NCBI RefSeq assembly: GCF_000308295.2
Contig: NZ_HG326652.1
Coordinates: 583,601 to 647,600, forward strand
Direction of reading: 5' to 3'
Source: Afipia birgiae 34632
GTDB lineage: Bacteria > Pseudomonadota > Alphaproteobacteria > Rhizobiales > Xanthobacteraceae
Length of the DNA: 64,000 bases
The notes under the pieces are model-generated. The model saw only the letters and a list, made by a program, of their open reading frames with translations, was not told where the DNA came from and did not search any database. Below, one piece after another: positions 24,486-34,597 of this stretch (the first letter of the stretch is position 1; each line of letters starts with the position of its first letter). A program made the position numbers and the translations under genes.

Positions 24486-24791
24486 ATGGCGAAGAAAAGT
24501 TCAGTCGAGAAGAATAACCGGCGTCAGAAGATGACGAAGAACGCTGCGGCCAAGCGCGCTCGCTTGAAGGCGATCATCGCCGACAAGAAGAAGCCGATGG
24601 AAGAGCGTTTCGCGGCGACGATCAAGCTCGCCGAGATGCCGCGCAATTCGTCGGCGACCCGCATCCGCAACCGCTGCGAAATCAGCGGCCGGTCGCGCGC
24701 GGTCTATCGCAAGAACAAGATGAGCCGCATCGCGCTCCGTGATTATGGCTCGAAGGGCCTGATCCCGGGCCTCGTGAAGTCCAGCTGGTAA
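24486..24791 (+). CDS. rpsN: 30S ribosomal protein S14, zinc-free type
   Basis: The protein has 101 residues, the long S14 form without the CxxC zinc-binding pairs. The start [16 protein letters not shown] and the C-terminal motif [19 protein letters not shown] are typical. An upstream in-frame start five codons earlier is rejected, because GGAG stands about ten bases before ATG 24486. It lies between rplE and rpsH. Confidence 0.98.
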   Translation: MAKKSSVEKNNRRQKMTKNAAAKRARLKAIIADKKKPMEERFAATIKLAEMPRNSSATRIRNRCEISGRSRAVYRKNKMSRIALRDYGSKGLIPGLVKSSW

Positions 24792-24803
24792 GGAGGGTCG
24801 GAT

Positions 24804-25202
24804 ATGTCAACGCACGATCCCATCAGCGATCTGATCACCCGCATCCGCAACGCGCAGATGCGCTCCAAGTCCAAGGTTTCGACCCCGGGCTCGAAGATGC
24901 GCGCCAACGTTCTCGAAGTGCTGAAGGCCGAAGGTTATATCCGCGGCTACGCAGCGGTCGAGCATGCCGGCGGCCACAACGAGCTCGAGATCGAACTGAA
25001 GTATTTCGATGGCGAACCGGTCATCCGCGAAATCGAGCGGGTCTCGAAGCCAGGGCGTCGTGTGTACGCTTCGGTGAAGAACCTGCCGCGCGTGAAGAAC
25101 GGTCTCGGCATTTCTGTGCTGTCGACGCCGAAGGGAATTATGGCTGACCACGACGCGCGTGACGCGAATGTGGGCGGCGAAGTTCTCTTCACGGTGTTCT
25201 AA
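24804..25202 (+). CDS. rpsH: 30S ribosomal protein S8
   Basis: The protein has 132 residues. S8 binds the central domain of 16S rRNA. The start [19 protein letters not shown] and the end with [23 protein letters not shown] are conserved. AAGGAGG gives one of the strongest ribosome-binding sites in the operon. S8 is the spc-operon regulator in E. coli; no matching site was identified here. Confidence 0.99.
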   Translation: MSTHDPISDLITRIRNAQMRSKSKVSTPGSKMRANVLEVLKAEGYIRGYAAVEHAGGHNELEIELKYFDGEPVIREIERVSKPGRRVYASVKNLPRVKNGLGISVLSTPKGIMADHDARDANVGGEVLFTVF

Positions 25203-25215
25203 GGAAGGAACGATT

Positions 25216-25749
25216 ATGTCACGCGTAGGCAAACGACCCGTTCCGATTGTCTCGGGCGTCACCGCGAATCTCGAAGGCCAGACCGTCAAGATGAAGGGGC
25301 CGAAAGGCGCACTTCAGTTTGTCGTGCACGACGACGTGTCGGTCGAAATGAAGGACGGCGCGATCACCGTTGCGCCGCGCTTCGAGACCAAGCGCGCGCG
25401 TTCGCTTTACGGAACTGCTCGCGCCCAGATCGCGAATCTGGTCGAAGGCGTCACCAAGGGCTTCGAGAAGAAGCTTGAAATCACCGGCGTCGGTTACCGC
25501 GCCGCGCTGCAGGGCAAGAACCTGCAGCTCGCGCTCGGCTACAGCCACGACGTGATCTACCCGATCCCGGAAGGGATCACGATCACCGTGCCGAAGCCGA
25601 CCGAAATCACCATCGTCGGCAACGACAGCCAGCGCGTCGGCCAGGTTGCCGCCGAGATCCGCAGCTATCGTCCGCCGGAGCCCTACAAGGGCAAGGGCGT
25701 GAAGTACGCCAACGAATTTATCTTCCGCAAGGAAGGCAAGAAGAAGTAA
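25216..25749 (+). CDS. rplF: 50S ribosomal protein L6
   Basis: The protein has 177 residues from ATG 25216 (AAGGAAGGAACGATT upstream). The start [15 protein letters not shown] and the C-terminal domain with the signature [17 protein letters not shown] are diagnostic. L6 lies near the GTPase centre. A longer frame starting inside rpsH is not used. Confidence 0.98.
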   Translation: MSRVGKRPVPIVSGVTANLEGQTVKMKGPKGALQFVVHDDVSVEMKDGAITVAPRFETKRARSLYGTARAQIANLVEGVTKGFEKKLEITGVGYRAALQGKNLQLALGYSHDVIYPIPEGITITVPKPTEITIVGNDSQRVGQVAAEIRSYRPPEPYKGKGVKYANEFIFRKEGKKK

Positions 25750-25760
25750 CGGAGCCGGTC

Positions 25761-26123
25761 ATGTCGAAACTCAAGGTCACGAATGCCCGGCGCAAGCAGC
25801 GCGTACGTCTCGCGCTGCGCCGGACCGCGAACGGGCGTCCGCGCCTGTCGGTGTTCCGCTCGTCGAAGCACATCTACGCTCAGGTCATCGACGACCTGAA
25901 GGGCGAAACGCTGGCTTCGGCCTCGTCGCTGGAAAAGACGATGCGCGACGGCGGCAAGACCGGCGCCGACATCGATGCGGCGAAGGCTGTCGGCAAGCTG
26001 CTGGCGGAACGCGCCGTAAAGAACGGCGTCAAGGAAGTGGTTTTCGACCGTGGTGGCTATCTTTACCACGGCCGCGTCAAGGCGCTCGGCGAAGCCGCGC
26101 GGGAAAGCGGCTTGAGCTTCTAA
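25761..26123 (+). CDS. rplR: 50S ribosomal protein L18
   Basis: The protein has 120 residues. L18 carries 5S rRNA into the central protuberance. The conserved [20 protein letters not shown] near residues 28-47 and the end [20 protein letters not shown] are typical. GGAG stands nine bases before ATG. It lies between rplF and rpsE. Confidence 0.99.
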   Translation: MSKLKVTNARRKQRVRLALRRTANGRPRLSVFRSSKHIYAQVIDDLKGETLASASSLEKTMRDGGKTGADIDAAKAVGKLLAERAVKNGVKEVVFDRGGYLYHGRVKALGEAARESGLSF

Positions 26124-26195
26124 GCTCAGCTTTTGAATTTGGTTTGAACGGACACAAGGTCAGAGGCGCGAGCCTCACAAGGATTGGAAAACACC

Positions 26196-26774
26196 ATGGC
26201 AGGTGAACGCGAACGCGGCGGACGCGAGCGGGGCGGTCGGGATCGGGAAGAGCGCGACAGCGAGTTTGTCGACAAGCTCGTCCACATCAATCGTGTTGCG
26301 AAGGTCGTCAAGGGCGGCAAGCGCTTCGGTTTCGCAGCTCTGGTCGTTATCGGCGATCAGAAAGGCCGGGTCGGGTTCGGCCACGGCAAGGCACGCGAAG
26401 TGCCCGAAGCGATCCGCAAGGCGACTGAGTCGGCCAAGCGTAACCTGACGCGCGTTGCTCTGCGCGAAGGCCGCACGCTGCATCACGATATCGCTGGCCG
26501 TCACGGCGCCGGCCGCGTCTATCTGCGCGCTGCGCCTGCCGGTACCGGCATCATCGCGGGTGGCCCGATGCGCGCTGTGTTCGAGACGCTCGGCATCCAG
26601 GACGTGGTGGCGAAGTCGATCGGTTCGTCGAATCCCTACAACATGGTTCGCGCAACCTTCGACGCGCTGAAGCATCAGGATTCGCCGCGTTCGGTTGCGA
26701 ACCGCCGCAACATCAAGGTGTCCACGTTGCAGTCCCGCCGTGTCGGCGGCGACGCGGAAGCTGTCGCGGAATAA
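26196..26774 (+). CDS. rpsE: 30S ribosomal protein S5
   Basis: The protein has 192 residues from ATG 26196; a TTG four codons earlier is possible, since AAGGATTGG is nearer to it. The N-terminal tail is a Gly/Arg/Glu repeat ([15 protein letters not shown]). The double-stranded RNA-binding S5 domain follows, with [20 protein letters not shown], and the C-terminal domain contains [20 protein letters not shown]5 helps translational accuracy and the mRNA helicase function. Confidence 0.97.
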   Translation: MAGERERGGRERGGRDREERDSEFVDKLVHINRVAKVVKGGKRFGFAALVVIGDQKGRVGFGHGKAREVPEAIRKATESAKRNLTRVALREGRTLHHDIAGRHGAGRVYLRAAPAGTGIIAGGPMRAVFETLGIQDVVAKSIGSSNPYNMVRATFDALKHQDSPRSVANRRNIKVSTLQSRRVGGDAEAVAE

Positions 26775-26801
26775 TTCACGCGCCGTTTTGGAGTTAATAC
26801 T

Positions 26802-26999
26802 ATGGCCAAGGCCGCAACGAAAACCATCAAGGTCGAGCAGACGGGTAGCCCGATCCGCCGTCAGGCCGCTCAGCGTGCGACGCTGATCGGGCTGCGTCTC
26901 AACAAGATCGGCCGTGTCTCTGAACTGCAGGATTCGCCTTCGGTTCGCGGCATGATCGACCGGGTCAAGCACCTCGTTCGCGTCGTCGACGAGAAGTAA
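26802..26999 (+). CDS. rpmD: 50S ribosomal protein L30
   Basis: The protein has 65 residues, the short bacterial L30 form. The motif [20 protein letters not shown] and the end [14 protein letters not shown] are typical. GGAG precedes the ATG by about nine bases. It stands between rpsE and rplO as in other spc operons. Confidence 0.97.
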   Translation: MAKAATKTIKVEQTGSPIRRQAAQRATLIGLRLNKIGRVSELQDSPSVRGMIDRVKHLVRVVDEK

Positions 27000-27010
27000 G
27001 GAAGCAAGCG

Positions 27011-27529
27011 ATGAAGCTCAATGAGATCGCCGACAACAGCGGCTCGCGCAAGAAGCGCATGCGCGTTGGCCGTGGCATTGGCTCCGGCAAGGGCAAGCAG
27101 GCAGGTCGTGGCGGCAAGGGTCAGACCGCGCGTTCGGGCGTGCGCATCAAGGGCTTTGAAGGCGGCCAGATGCCGCTGCATCGCCGTCTGCCGAAGCGCG
27201 GCTTCAACAACATCTTCCGGCTCGAGCTGACGGAGGTCAATCTCGACCGTCTGCAGGAAGCCGTCGACGCCAAGAAGCTGGACGCGAAGGCGACCGTCAA
27301 CGCGGAAGCGCTGGTGAAGTCGGGACTGCTGCGCCGTTCGAAGGACGGCGTGCGGCTGCTGGGCCGTGGCGAACTCAAGGCCAAGCTGAACATCGAAGTG
27401 CACGGCGCGACCAAGTCCGCGATCGAGGCAGTCGAGAAGGCCGGCGGAACGGTGAAGATCCTGGCACCGGCGAAGGATGCAGCCGCACAGAAGGCTGCCG
27501 CCAAGAAGCCGAACAGGAAGGCTTCGTAA
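27011..27529 (+). CDS. rplO: 50S ribosomal protein L15
   Basis: The protein has 172 residues, slightly longer than many L15 proteins because of a C-terminal Ala/Lys tail ([19 protein letters not shown]). The glycine-rich N-terminal extension [20 protein letters not shown] and [20 protein letters not shown] are conserved. It is followed by a 131-base gap with a GC hairpin before secY. Confidence 0.98.
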   Translation: MKLNEIADNSGSRKKRMRVGRGIGSGKGKQAGRGGKGQTARSGVRIKGFEGGQMPLHRRLPKRGFNNIFRLELTEVNLDRLQEAVDAKKLDAKATVNAEALVKSGLLRRSKDGVRLLGRGELKAKLNIEVHGATKSAIEAVEKAGGTVKILAPAKDAAAQKAAAKKPNRKAS

Positions 27530-27613
27530 GGTTCGATCCCGCCCTTGTGACGGGCATCCGCGACAAGATTTCTTATATTGCTGTAAGCTGTAGGAAGTCT
27601 TGAAACCGCGGAC

Positions 27614-27632
27614 GGCCGGGCGAAGCCCGGTC
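27614..27632. other. GC-rich hairpin between rplO and secY
   Basis: GGCCGGGC, loop GAA and GCCCGGTC form an 8-bp stem without a T-run, 29 bases before the secY start. It may modulate read-through or translation of secY; no function can be shown. Confidence 0.5.
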
Positions 27633-27660
27633 ATGGCGAATAGAAGGATCGGAGCCACGG

Positions 27661-28992
27661 ATGGCGTCTGCAGCGGAACAACTGGCAGCAAACCTCAACT
27701 TCTCGGCATTCGCGAAGGCTGACGAGCTCAAAAAGCGCATCTGGTTTACACTGGGTGCGCTGCTTGTTTATCGGCTGGGCACTTACGTACCGCTGCCGGG
27801 CATCGATCCGAACATCTGGAGCCAGATCTTCAAGTCGCAGGCCGGCGGTATTCTCGGCATGTTCAACATGTTCGCTGGCGGCGGTATCAACCGCATGGCG
27901 ATCTTCGCGCTGAACATCATGCCGTACATCTCGGCATCGATCATTCTTCAGCTGCTGACCACGGTGTCGCCTCAGCTCGAAGCCCTCAAGAAGGAGGGCG
28001 AGTCCGGCCGCAAGGTCATTAATCAGTACACACGCTATCTGACCGTCGTGCTCGCGATGTTCCAGGCCTACGGCATCGCCGTCGGCCTTGAAGGTGCGGG
28101 CAACGTCGTCGCCGAACCCGGCTTGTTCTTCCGCCTGTCGACCACGATCACACTGGTCGGCGGCACCATGTTCCTGATGTGGCTCGGTGAGCAGATCACG
28201 TCGCGCGGTATCGGCAACGGTATTTCGCTGATCATCATGGCTGGCATCGTCGCCGAGCTGCCGTCCGCCATCGCCGGCACGCTCGAACTCGGCCGTCAGG
28301 GTGCGCTGTCGACGGTTCTGATTCTCGCGATCATCATCATGGCCGTTGCGGTCATCGCGCTGATCGTGTTCGTCGAGCGCGCGCAGCGCCGCCTGCTGAT
28401 CCAGTATCCGAAGCGCCAGGTCGGCAACAAGATGTTCGAGGGCCAGTCCTCGCATCTGCCGCTCAAGCTGAACACCGCGGGCGTCATTCCGCCGATCTTC
28501 GCGTCGTCGCTGCTGCTGCTGCCGACCACCATCGCGCAGTTCAACGCCGGCAAGGGACCGGAGTGGTTCCAGTGGCTGACGACGCAGCTCAGCCACGGCC
28601 GTCCGCTGTTTCTTTTCCTTTATCTCGGGATGATCGTGTTCTTCGCGTTCTTCTACACCGCGATCGTGTTCAACCCGACCGAGACCGCCGACAATCTCAA
28701 GAAGCATGGCGGCTTCATTCCAGGCATCCGCCCGGGCGAAAGGACCGCCGAGTACATCGACTACGTGCTGTCGCGTATCACCGTCGTCGGTGCGATCTAT
28801 CTCGCGATTGTCTGTCTGGTGCCTGAAATCCTGATCTCTTACGCGTCGGTGCCGTTCTATCTCGGAGGCACGTCGCTGCTGATCGTCGTCAGCGTGACGA
28901 TGGATACGGTCGCCCAGGTGCAGGGCTACTTGCTGGCGCACCAGTATGAAGGGCTGATCCGTAAATCGAAATTGAGGGGCCGTCGTAAATGA
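27661..28992 (+). CDS. secY: Protein translocase subunit SecY
   Basis: The protein has 443 residues with ten hydrophobic transmembrane segments and forms the Sec channel in the inner membrane with SecE and SecG. The start region holds [20 protein letters not shown], the plug region follows, and cytoplasmic loop motifs include [19 protein letters not shown] and the C-terminal [18 protein letters not shown] stands about nine bases before ATG. Its end overlaps adk by four bases. Confidence 0.99.
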   Translation: MASAAEQLAANLNFSAFAKADELKKRIWFTLGALLVYRLGTYVPLPGIDPNIWSQIFKSQAGGILGMFNMFAGGGINRMAIFALNIMPYISASIILQLLTTVSPQLEALKKEGESGRKVINQYTRYLTVVLAMFQAYGIAVGLEGAGNVVAEPGLFFRLSTTITLVGGTMFLMWLGEQITSRGIGNGISLIIMAGIVAELPSAIAGTLELGRQGALSTVLILAIIIMAVAVIALIVFVERAQRRLLIQYPKRQVGNKMFEGQSSHLPLKLNTAGVIPPIFASSLLLLPTTIAQFNAGKGPEWFQWLTTQLSHGRPLFLFLYLGMIVFFAFFYTAIVFNPTETADNLKKHGGFIPGIRPGERTAEYIDYVLSRITVVGAIYLAIVCLVPEILISYASVPFYLGGTSLLIVVSVTMDTVAQVQGYLLAHQYEGLIRKSKLRGRRK

Positions 28993-29906
28993 GGTTGATT
29001 CTTCTCGGGCCGCCGGGGGCGGGCAAGGGAACGCAGGCGCATCGACTGGTTCACAAGCATGGTATCGTTCAGCTCTCCACCGGAGAGATGTTGCGTGCCG
29101 CGGTTGCAGCCGGAACGCCCATCGGCCTCAAGGCGAAGGACATTATGGCCAGCGGCGCGCTGGTGCCTGACGAGGTTGTGGTCGGAATTATCGCCGATCG
29201 CATCGAAGAGCCGGACGCGAAGAAGGGCTTCATCCTCGACGGCTTTCCGCGCACTGTGCCGCAGGCGCAGGCGCTGGACGATCTGCTCAAGCGGAAGCAC
29301 CTCAAGCTCGACGCTGTGGTCGAACTGCGCGTGAACGAGAGTGCGCTGCTGGAGCGAGTCGAAACCCGTGTCGCGCAGATGCGCGAGCGCGGCGAAGATG
29401 TTCGCATCGACGATACGCCGGAGGTGCTGTCGAAGCGCCTGGCCAACTACCGCGCCCAGACCGAGCCGCTGGTCCACTACTATTCGGAGAAGCGCAAGCT
29501 CATCACCATCGACGGCATGATGACCATCGAGCAGGTGACGGGGGCGATCAACCGGGTTCTGTCCGCGCTGGAAGCAGCCGATTCGGCTGCCAAGCTGGCG
29601 AAGAAATCCGCCCGGAAGACCGCCAAGCCGGGCCAGGTTTCTGGCAAGTCCCCGGCGAAGGGGGCCAAGAAGGCGACCAAGGCTAAGAAGGCCGCCAAGA
29701 AGGCGGCCAAGGCACCCGCCAAGAAGGTAAAGAAGGCCAAAAAGGCCGCGAAACCGACCGGGAAGGCCGGCAAGGGCGGGAAAAGGACCGCTGCGAAGGC
29801 CAAAAGCCGGACCTCGGGAACCAAGGCTGCCAAGACCCGGAAAGTGGCCAAAAAGGCCACTAAAAAGCGCGCTAAAGCCGCCAAACGGTTGACGAAACGC
29901 CGCTGA
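28989..29906 (+). CDS. adk: Adenylate kinase with a long Lys/Ala-rich C-terminal tail
   Basis: The protein has 305 residues. Residues 1-196 are a complete short-LID adenylate kinase (ATP + AMP to 2 ADP): P-loop GPPGAGKGT at 8-16, the AMP site STGEMLRA at 30-37, LDGFPRT at 83-89, and a short LID without zinc cysteines around [18 protein letters not shown]. Residues 197-305 are an added tail made almost wholly of Lys, Ala, Gly, Thr and Arg, with repeats such as [10 protein letters not shown], like histone H1 or AlgP tails. Typical short adenylate kinases end near residue 190-195. The tail may bind nucleic acid or the ribosome; this is inference. ATG overlaps the secY stop. Confidence 0.96.
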   Translation: MRLILLGPPGAGKGTQAHRLVHKHGIVQLSTGEMLRAAVAAGTPIGLKAKDIMASGALVPDEVVVGIIADRIEEPDAKKGFILDGFPRTVPQAQALDDLLKRKHLKLDAVVELRVNESALLERVETRVAQMRERGEDVRIDDTPEVLSKRLANYRAQTEPLVHYYSEKRKLITIDGMMTIEQVTGAINRVLSALEAADSAAKLAKKSARKTAKPGQVSGKSPAKGAKKATKAKKAAKKAAKAPAKKVKKAKKAAKPTGKAGKGGKRTAAKAKSRTSGTKAAKTRKVAKKATKKRAKAAKRLTKRR

Positions 29907-30065
29907 ATACATTAATAAGCCCGCATCCAGTCGGATAGTTTCAGACGATGCCGGGCCCCGAAAGAAAATGGGGAGGGCGTCGTGTTCGCGTTTGTGGACA
30001 CCCGCCCGACACAGAGACCAACGAGACAAGCCAGTCCGTGACGGACGGCGACAGGAGCGAAGACC
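29907..30065. other. Gap between adk and rpsM
   Basis: These 159 bases hold no gene and no clear terminator. They contain an AT-rich spot at 29907-29925 that could support a secondary promoter for the alpha operon, but no consensus pair is evident. Confidence 0.4.
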
Positions 30066-30434
30066 GTGGCCCGTATTGCAGGTGTCAACATTCCGACCAA
30101 CAAGCGCGTTCTGATCGCGCTTCAGTACATTCATGGCATTGGCCAGAAGAACGCCGCGACGATCATGGAGCAGCTCAAGCTTCCGCTCGATCGCCGCGTG
30201 TCGCAGCTGACCGACGCTGAAGTCCTCCAGATCCGCGAAATGATCGACCGCGACTTCCTCGTCGAGGGCGACCTCCGCCGTGAAGTCGGCATGAACATCA
30301 AGCGCCTGATGGACCTCGGCTGCTACCGCGGCCTGCGTCATCGCCGCGGCCTTCCGGTGCGCGGTCAGCGGACCCACACCAACGCGCGTACGCGCAAGGG
30401 GCCTGCCAAGGCCATCGCCGGCAAGAAGAAGTAA
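30066..30434 (+). CDS. rpsM: 30S ribosomal protein S13
   Basis: The protein has 122 residues and starts with GTG, preceded by AGGAG at about ten bases. The N-terminal [20 protein letters not shown] and the C-terminal [20 protein letters not shown] are diagnostic. S13 bridges to L5 in the large subunit and contacts P-site tRNA. It opens the alpha operon. No rpsD follows, which is usual in alphaproteobacteria. Confidence 0.98.
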   Translation: MARIAGVNIPTNKRVLIALQYIHGIGQKNAATIMEQLKLPLDRRVSQLTDAEVLQIREMIDRDFLVEGDLRREVGMNIKRLMDLGCYRGLRHRRGLPVRGQRTHTNARTRKGPAKAIAGKKK

Positions 30435-30530
30435 TTTTCGTTTCTACCAAACCCATCCGGCTGTCATGGCCGGTGATCACCTGAAATTCCCCAGCGTCTG
30501 GCACCACGGACGCGCTTGAAGGAAATGACT

Positions 30531-30920
<390 letters not shown>

Positions 30921-30933
30921 TTGTTTGAACTAC

Positions 30934-30962
30934 CGCGGGCAATATGTGCCCGCGTTGTTTTT
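30934..30962 (+). terminator. Terminator-like hairpin between rpsK and rpoA
   Basis: The stem CGCGGGCA / TGCCCGCG with loop ATATG is followed by TTGTTTTT. It has all parts of an intrinsic terminator, but it lies inside the alpha operon, 14 bases after the rpsK stop. It may act as a partial terminator that sets rpoA level below that of ribosomal proteins. Confidence 0.65.
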
Positions 30963-31025
30963 GAGATGCGATGACGCGGGTCGCTCCCGCGCCGCAAAAC
31001 CTCCAACGCCAGTGATTTTGATGGC

Positions 31026-32057
31026 ATGGGTGAACAAGTGACGATCCAGAAAAATTGGCAAGAACTCATTCGTCCGAACAAGCTCAACGTGACGCCCGGT
31101 TCGGATCCGACCCGTCTCGCAACCGTCATCGCTGAACCTCTCGAGCGTGGTTTCGGCCAGACGCTCGGCAACGCGCTGCGCCGCGTGCTGCTGTCGTCGC
31201 TGCAGGGCGCTGCCGTGCAGTCGGTCCACATTGACGGCGTGCTGCACGAGTTCTCCTCGATCGCCGGTGTGCGCGAGGACGTGACCGACATCGTGCTCAA
31301 CGTGAAGGACATCTCGATCAAGATGCAGGGCGAAGGCCCGAAGCGCATGGTCGTGAAGAAGTCGGGCCCGGGCGTTGTGACCGCTGGCGACATCCAGACC
31401 GTCGGCGATGTCGTCGTGCTGAACCCCGAGCTTCAGATCTGCACCCTCGACGAGGGCGCTGAAATCCGCATGGAGTTCACCGTGAACTCCGGCAAGGGCT
31501 ACGTCGCCGCCGAGCGCAACCGTCCCGAGGACGCGCCGATCGGCCTGATCCCGGTGGACAGCCTGTTCTCGCCGGTTCGCAAGGTGTCCTACAAGGTCGA
31601 GAACACCCGCGAGGGCCAGATCCTGGACTACGACAAGCTGACGCTGACCATTGAAACCAACGGCGCGATCTCGCCGGACGATGCGCTCGCTTACTCGGCG
31701 CGCATCCTGCAGGATCAGCTCAATGTGTTCGTGAACTTCGAGGAGCCCCGCAAGGAGGTTGCCGCCGAGATCATTCCGGATCTCGCGTTCAACCCTGCAT
31801 TCCTCAAGAAGGTCGACGAACTCGAACTGTCGGTTCGTTCGGCAAACTGCCTGAAGAACGACAACATCGTCTACATCGGCGACCTCGTGCAGAAGTCGGA
31901 AGCGGAAATGCTTCGCACCCCGAACTTCGGCCGCAAGTCGCTGAACGAAATCAAGGAAGTGCTCGCCCAGATGGGTCTGCACCTCGGCATGGAAGTGCCC
32001 GGTTGGCCGCCGGAGAACATCGACGAGCTGGCCAAGCGCTTCGAGGATCACTACTAA
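31026..32057 (+). CDS. rpoA: DNA-directed RNA polymerase subunit alpha
   Basis: The protein has 343 residues. The N-terminal domain, which dimerises and assembles beta and beta-prime, holds [20 protein letters not shown] near residues 39-58. The C-terminal domain, which binds UP elements and activators, holds [18 protein letters not shown] near residue 300. ATG 31026 is used; GTG 31038 is a reasonable alternative, since homologues often begin [16 protein letters not shown] and the ribosome-binding site for 31026 is weak. Confidence 0.98.
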   Translation: MGEQVTIQKNWQELIRPNKLNVTPGSDPTRLATVIAEPLERGFGQTLGNALRRVLLSSLQGAAVQSVHIDGVLHEFSSIAGVREDVTDIVLNVKDISIKMQGEGPKRMVVKKSGPGVVTAGDIQTVGDVVVLNPELQICTLDEGAEIRMEFTVNSGKGYVAAERNRPEDAPIGLIPVDSLFSPVRKVSYKVENTREGQILDYDKLTLTIETNGAISPDDALAYSARILQDQLNVFVNFEEPRKEVAAEIIPDLAFNPAFLKKVDELELSVRSANCLKNDNIVYIGDLVQKSEAEMLRTPNFGRKSLNEIKEVLAQMGLHLGMEVPGWPPENIDELAKRFEDHY

Positions 32058-32074
32058 GCAGAAATCGATGTGAT

Positions 32075-32093
32075 GGCCGGATCACTTCCGGCC
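32075..32093. other. Hairpin between rpoA and rplQ
   Basis: GGCCGGA, loop TCACT and TCCGGCC form a 7-bp stem with no T-run. It belongs to the same sort of GC hairpin seen in other gaps of this gene block. Confidence 0.45.
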
Positions 32094-32177
32094 TTCACGC
32101 GCGGGCGAACGCAGGCAGCCCACCTGAGCAGCATGTCCGACGAACCGTCGCGGCAAGTCATCATTGAGGAATAGATT

Positions 32178-32594
32178 ATGCGTCACGGCAAGGTTCATCG
32201 GAAACTCAACCGCACTGCGGAACACCGCAAGGCGATGTTCGCAAACATGTGTGCTGCTCTGATCAAGCACGAGCAGATCGTCACCACCTTGCCGAAGGCG
32301 AAGGAGCTTCGCCCGATCGTCGAGAAGCTGGTGACGCTCGGCAAGAAGGGCGGTCTCGCGTTGCGCCGTCAGGCGATCGGCGAGATGCGCGACCGCGATC
32401 AGGTCAAGAAGCTGTTCGACGTTCTGGCGCCTCGTTACAAGGATCGTCAGGGCGGCTACACCCGCATCATCAAGGCCGGTTTCCGCTACGGCGACAACGC
32501 GCCGATGGCAGTGATCGAGTTCGTCGACCGCGACGTCGATGCCAAGGGCCAGGATTCGGGCCCGGTGCAGGAGACGTCGTCGGAAGCGGCGTGA
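32178..32594 (+). CDS. rplQ: 50S ribosomal protein L17
   Basis: The protein has 138 residues, the usual L17 form. The start [20 protein letters not shown] and the motif [20 protein letters not shown] are diagnostic. GAGGA precedes ATG. It is the last gene of the alpha operon and is followed by a strong terminator at 32621-32651. Its stop codon overlaps a GTG that may start the ankyrin protein. Confidence 0.98.
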   Translation: MRHGKVHRKLNRTAEHRKAMFANMCAALIKHEQIVTTLPKAKELRPIVEKLVTLGKKGGLALRRQAIGEMRDRDQVKKLFDVLAPRYKDRQGGYTRIIKAGFRYGDNAPMAVIEFVDRDVDAKGQDSGPVQETSSEAA

Positions 32595-33300
32595 TCTCTC
32601 AACTGGCTGCAAGAATTTCACGGGCGGCGCATTGCGCCGCCCGTTTTGTTTTGATCGGTTGCATCGTTGCAGTCATGACCGGAGGGAGCATTGCTGTGTC
32701 CGTCGCCGATACCAGTTCGGAGATTCTGAACGCCGCGGCGCGCGGCGATGCCGCGCAGGTGACGGCGTTGTTGTCGTCGGGGGCGAAGGTCGAGGCGCGC
32801 GATCGCGACGGCCGCACGCCCCTGCTGCTTGCAACTCACGGCAATCACGTCGAGGTGGCGCGGCTTCTGATCGCGGCGGGCGCCGACGTCAACGCGAAGG
32901 ATTCGATCTCCGACACACCGTTTCTCTATGCCGGCGCGGAAGGCCGCAACGAGATCCTGAAAATGACGCTTCAGGCTGGCGCAGATCTCGCCAGCACCAA
33001 CCGCTACGGCGGTACGGCGCTGATTCCCGCCGCGCATCACGGGCATCCGGAGACGGTGAAGATCCTGCTCGGCACTGGAATCAAGATCGATCATGTCAAC
33101 CGGCTCGGCTGGACCGCGCTGATCGAGGCCGTGTCCTCAGCGATGGCGGCAAGGTCCACACCGAGATCGTGAAGCTGTTGGTGGATGCGGGCGCGAACGT
33201 CAACATCGCGGATCGCGACGGCGTCACTCCGCTCGTTCACGCCCGCCGCCGCGGCTACTCCGAAATGGCGACGATTCTGGAGCGGGCCGGCGGCAGGTAA
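32591..33300 (+). pseudogene. Ankyrin-repeat secreted protein, interrupted by a frameshift
   Basis: Reading from GTG 32591 (GTGA overlap with the rplQ stop) gives a signal-peptide-like N-terminus ([19 protein letters not shown], then a hydrophobic stretch) and four or more ankyrin repeats with DRDGRTPLLLATHGNHVEVA and AGADVNAK motifs. Near 33131-33140 the frame must shift: the first frame runs into an unrelated end and stops at 33172, while the repeat pattern (HTEIVKLLVDAGANVNIADR) resumes in another frame to a stop at 33300. One missing base explains this. Restored, the protein would have about 236 residues. The function of this family is not established; ankyrins bind proteins. A sequencing error is equally possible. 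Confidence 0.75.
32621..32651 (+). terminator. Intrinsic terminator of the alpha operon
   Basis: CGGGCGGCGC / GCGCCGCCCG with loop ATT and the tail TTTTGTTTT form a perfect 10-bp stem plus T-run, 27 bases after the rplQ stop. It lies inside the proposed 5-prime coding part of the ankyrin gene. Confidence 0.92.
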
Positions 33301-33336
33301 CTGCGTCGACGCGGTGATCGCATTCTCGATAGAGTG

Positions 33337-33371
33337 AAGGCGGCGCAGCTAGGCAGCGCCGCCTTTTGTTT
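33337..33371 (+). terminator. Intrinsic terminator after the ankyrin gene
   Basis: AAGGCGGCGC / GCGCCGCCTT with a 9-base loop is followed by TTGTTT. It ends the plus-strand transcript just before the convergent reductase gene. Confidence 0.85.
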
Positions 33372-33386
33372 GGGAGATTGAGCCGA

Positions 33387-34508
33387 TCAGGCGTGCACCG
33401 TGACGATCGGATTCATCACCAGCCCGAAGCTGCGCAACTGGCCCAGCAGTTCGCGATGGCCGAACGCTTGGCATCCCGACGCGAAGCCGACCTTGCGGGG
33501 CGGGGTCTGCAGCAGCGAGTAGGCCGCGTAGGCCTGCAGCATCCCGGTCTGCTTGTAGTTGCAGTTGCCGTGAATGACGCAATGGGCGCGCCCCAGCGGG
33601 CCTGACGCGTAGACCGAGTCGATCGATGTGTTGACGCGCGGATTCTCGCGCGGCGGCATAGCCGCCTGTACGGTCGCTGCGATTTCAGCCAGCGCTGCTT
33701 CCTGCTGATCGGGCGGCAGCGGCTTGATCTTCTCCTTGACCATCTGCGTGGTCTGAACCACGCCTTCCATCACCGGGCGGGCGAGAACGCCGCCGAGCAC
33801 GCGGCAGCTTTGCACACGTGGATCGTTCTTGAACCAGACCGGATGCGCAGTGCCGCCCCAGGGCACGGCAATCGCCGTCTCATGCTGGCCGGGAACGACA
33901 ACGTCAGCGCGGGCCGTAACGTCCCATTCGACGAACTTGTTCTGCTCGAGATAGTACCAGTTGGCCTTGAGAATGGTGAAGATCGTCTGCGTCGAGGCGT
34001 AGGTCGGAAAGCCTTTCCAGAACACCAGAATGTCGAGCGTGTCGAGGCCGGGGGTTTCGAGGCAGATATTCGCCGCGATCTCTCCGGTTGTGTACATCTG
34101 CGCGATATTGGGTGCGAGCAGCAGGTTCTTCTTGGCGAAGGCATCGCCCCAGGTCTTCTGCGCATGCAGCACCCAGTCCTGTTCGCCGGTCGTGTCGCTG
34201 TAGTGGCAACCTGCGGCGAGGCAGGCTTCCACGACCTCGCTGCCGTATTTGATGAACGGACCGACCATGTTGCTGACAAAGCGCGCGCCCTTGAACAGCT
34301 TGGTCAGCGCCTCGACGGTGTGCTCGACGCCGACGACTTCGTAGTCGGCGGTCTCGATGCCCGGAATTTTGTCGACCACGGCCTGAACCTTGGCCTTGTC
34401 GCGGCCGGCCGCGATGAACGGGACATTGTACTCACGCAGGTATTCGCAGACGAGGCGTCCGGTGTAGCCGGATACGCCGTAGACGACGACGGGTCGCTTG
34501 TCGCTCAT
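33387..34508 (-). CDS. Saccharopine dehydrogenase-like NADP-binding reductase (DUF5938-like)
   Basis: The protein has 373 residues. The N-terminal Rossmann motif YGVSGYTGRLVCEYLRE (residues 9-25) is that of the saccharopine dehydrogenase/trans-acting enoyl reductase superfamily; the middle part (ACLAAGCHYSDTTGEQDWVL) also fits. I believe it belongs to the group carrying DUF5938, whose reaction is unknown to me. GGGAGG precedes ATG 34508; the frame continues far upstream as non-coding shadow. It lies 89 bases downstream of an SDR gene on the same strand, probably one operon under the TetR regulator at 35664. Confidence 0.75.
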   Translation of the reverse strand: MSDKRPVVVYGVSGYTGRLVCEYLREYNVPFIAAGRDKAKVQAVVDKIPGIETADYEVVGVEHTVEALTKLFKGARFVSNMVGPFIKYGSEVVEACLAAGCHYSDTTGEQDWVLHAQKTWGDAFAKKNLLLAPNIAQMYTTGEIAANICLETPGLDTLDILVFWKGFPTYASTQTIFTILKANWYYLEQNKFVEWDVTARADVVVPGQHETAIAVPWGGTAHPVWFKNDPRVQSCRVLGGVLARPVMEGVVQTTQMVKEKIKPLPPDQQEAALAEIAATVQAAMPPRENPRVNTSIDSVYASGPLGRAHCVIHGNCNYKQTGMLQAYAAYSLLQTPPRKVGFASGCQAFGHRELLGQLRSFGLVMNPIVTVHA

Positions 34509-34597
34509 GATAATGGTCCTCCCTGTTGTGTGATTGTTGCGCGACGATGACGTTGATCGTCGCGTTCTTGTGCGTGGATCAGCGATGGCGCTTACGC

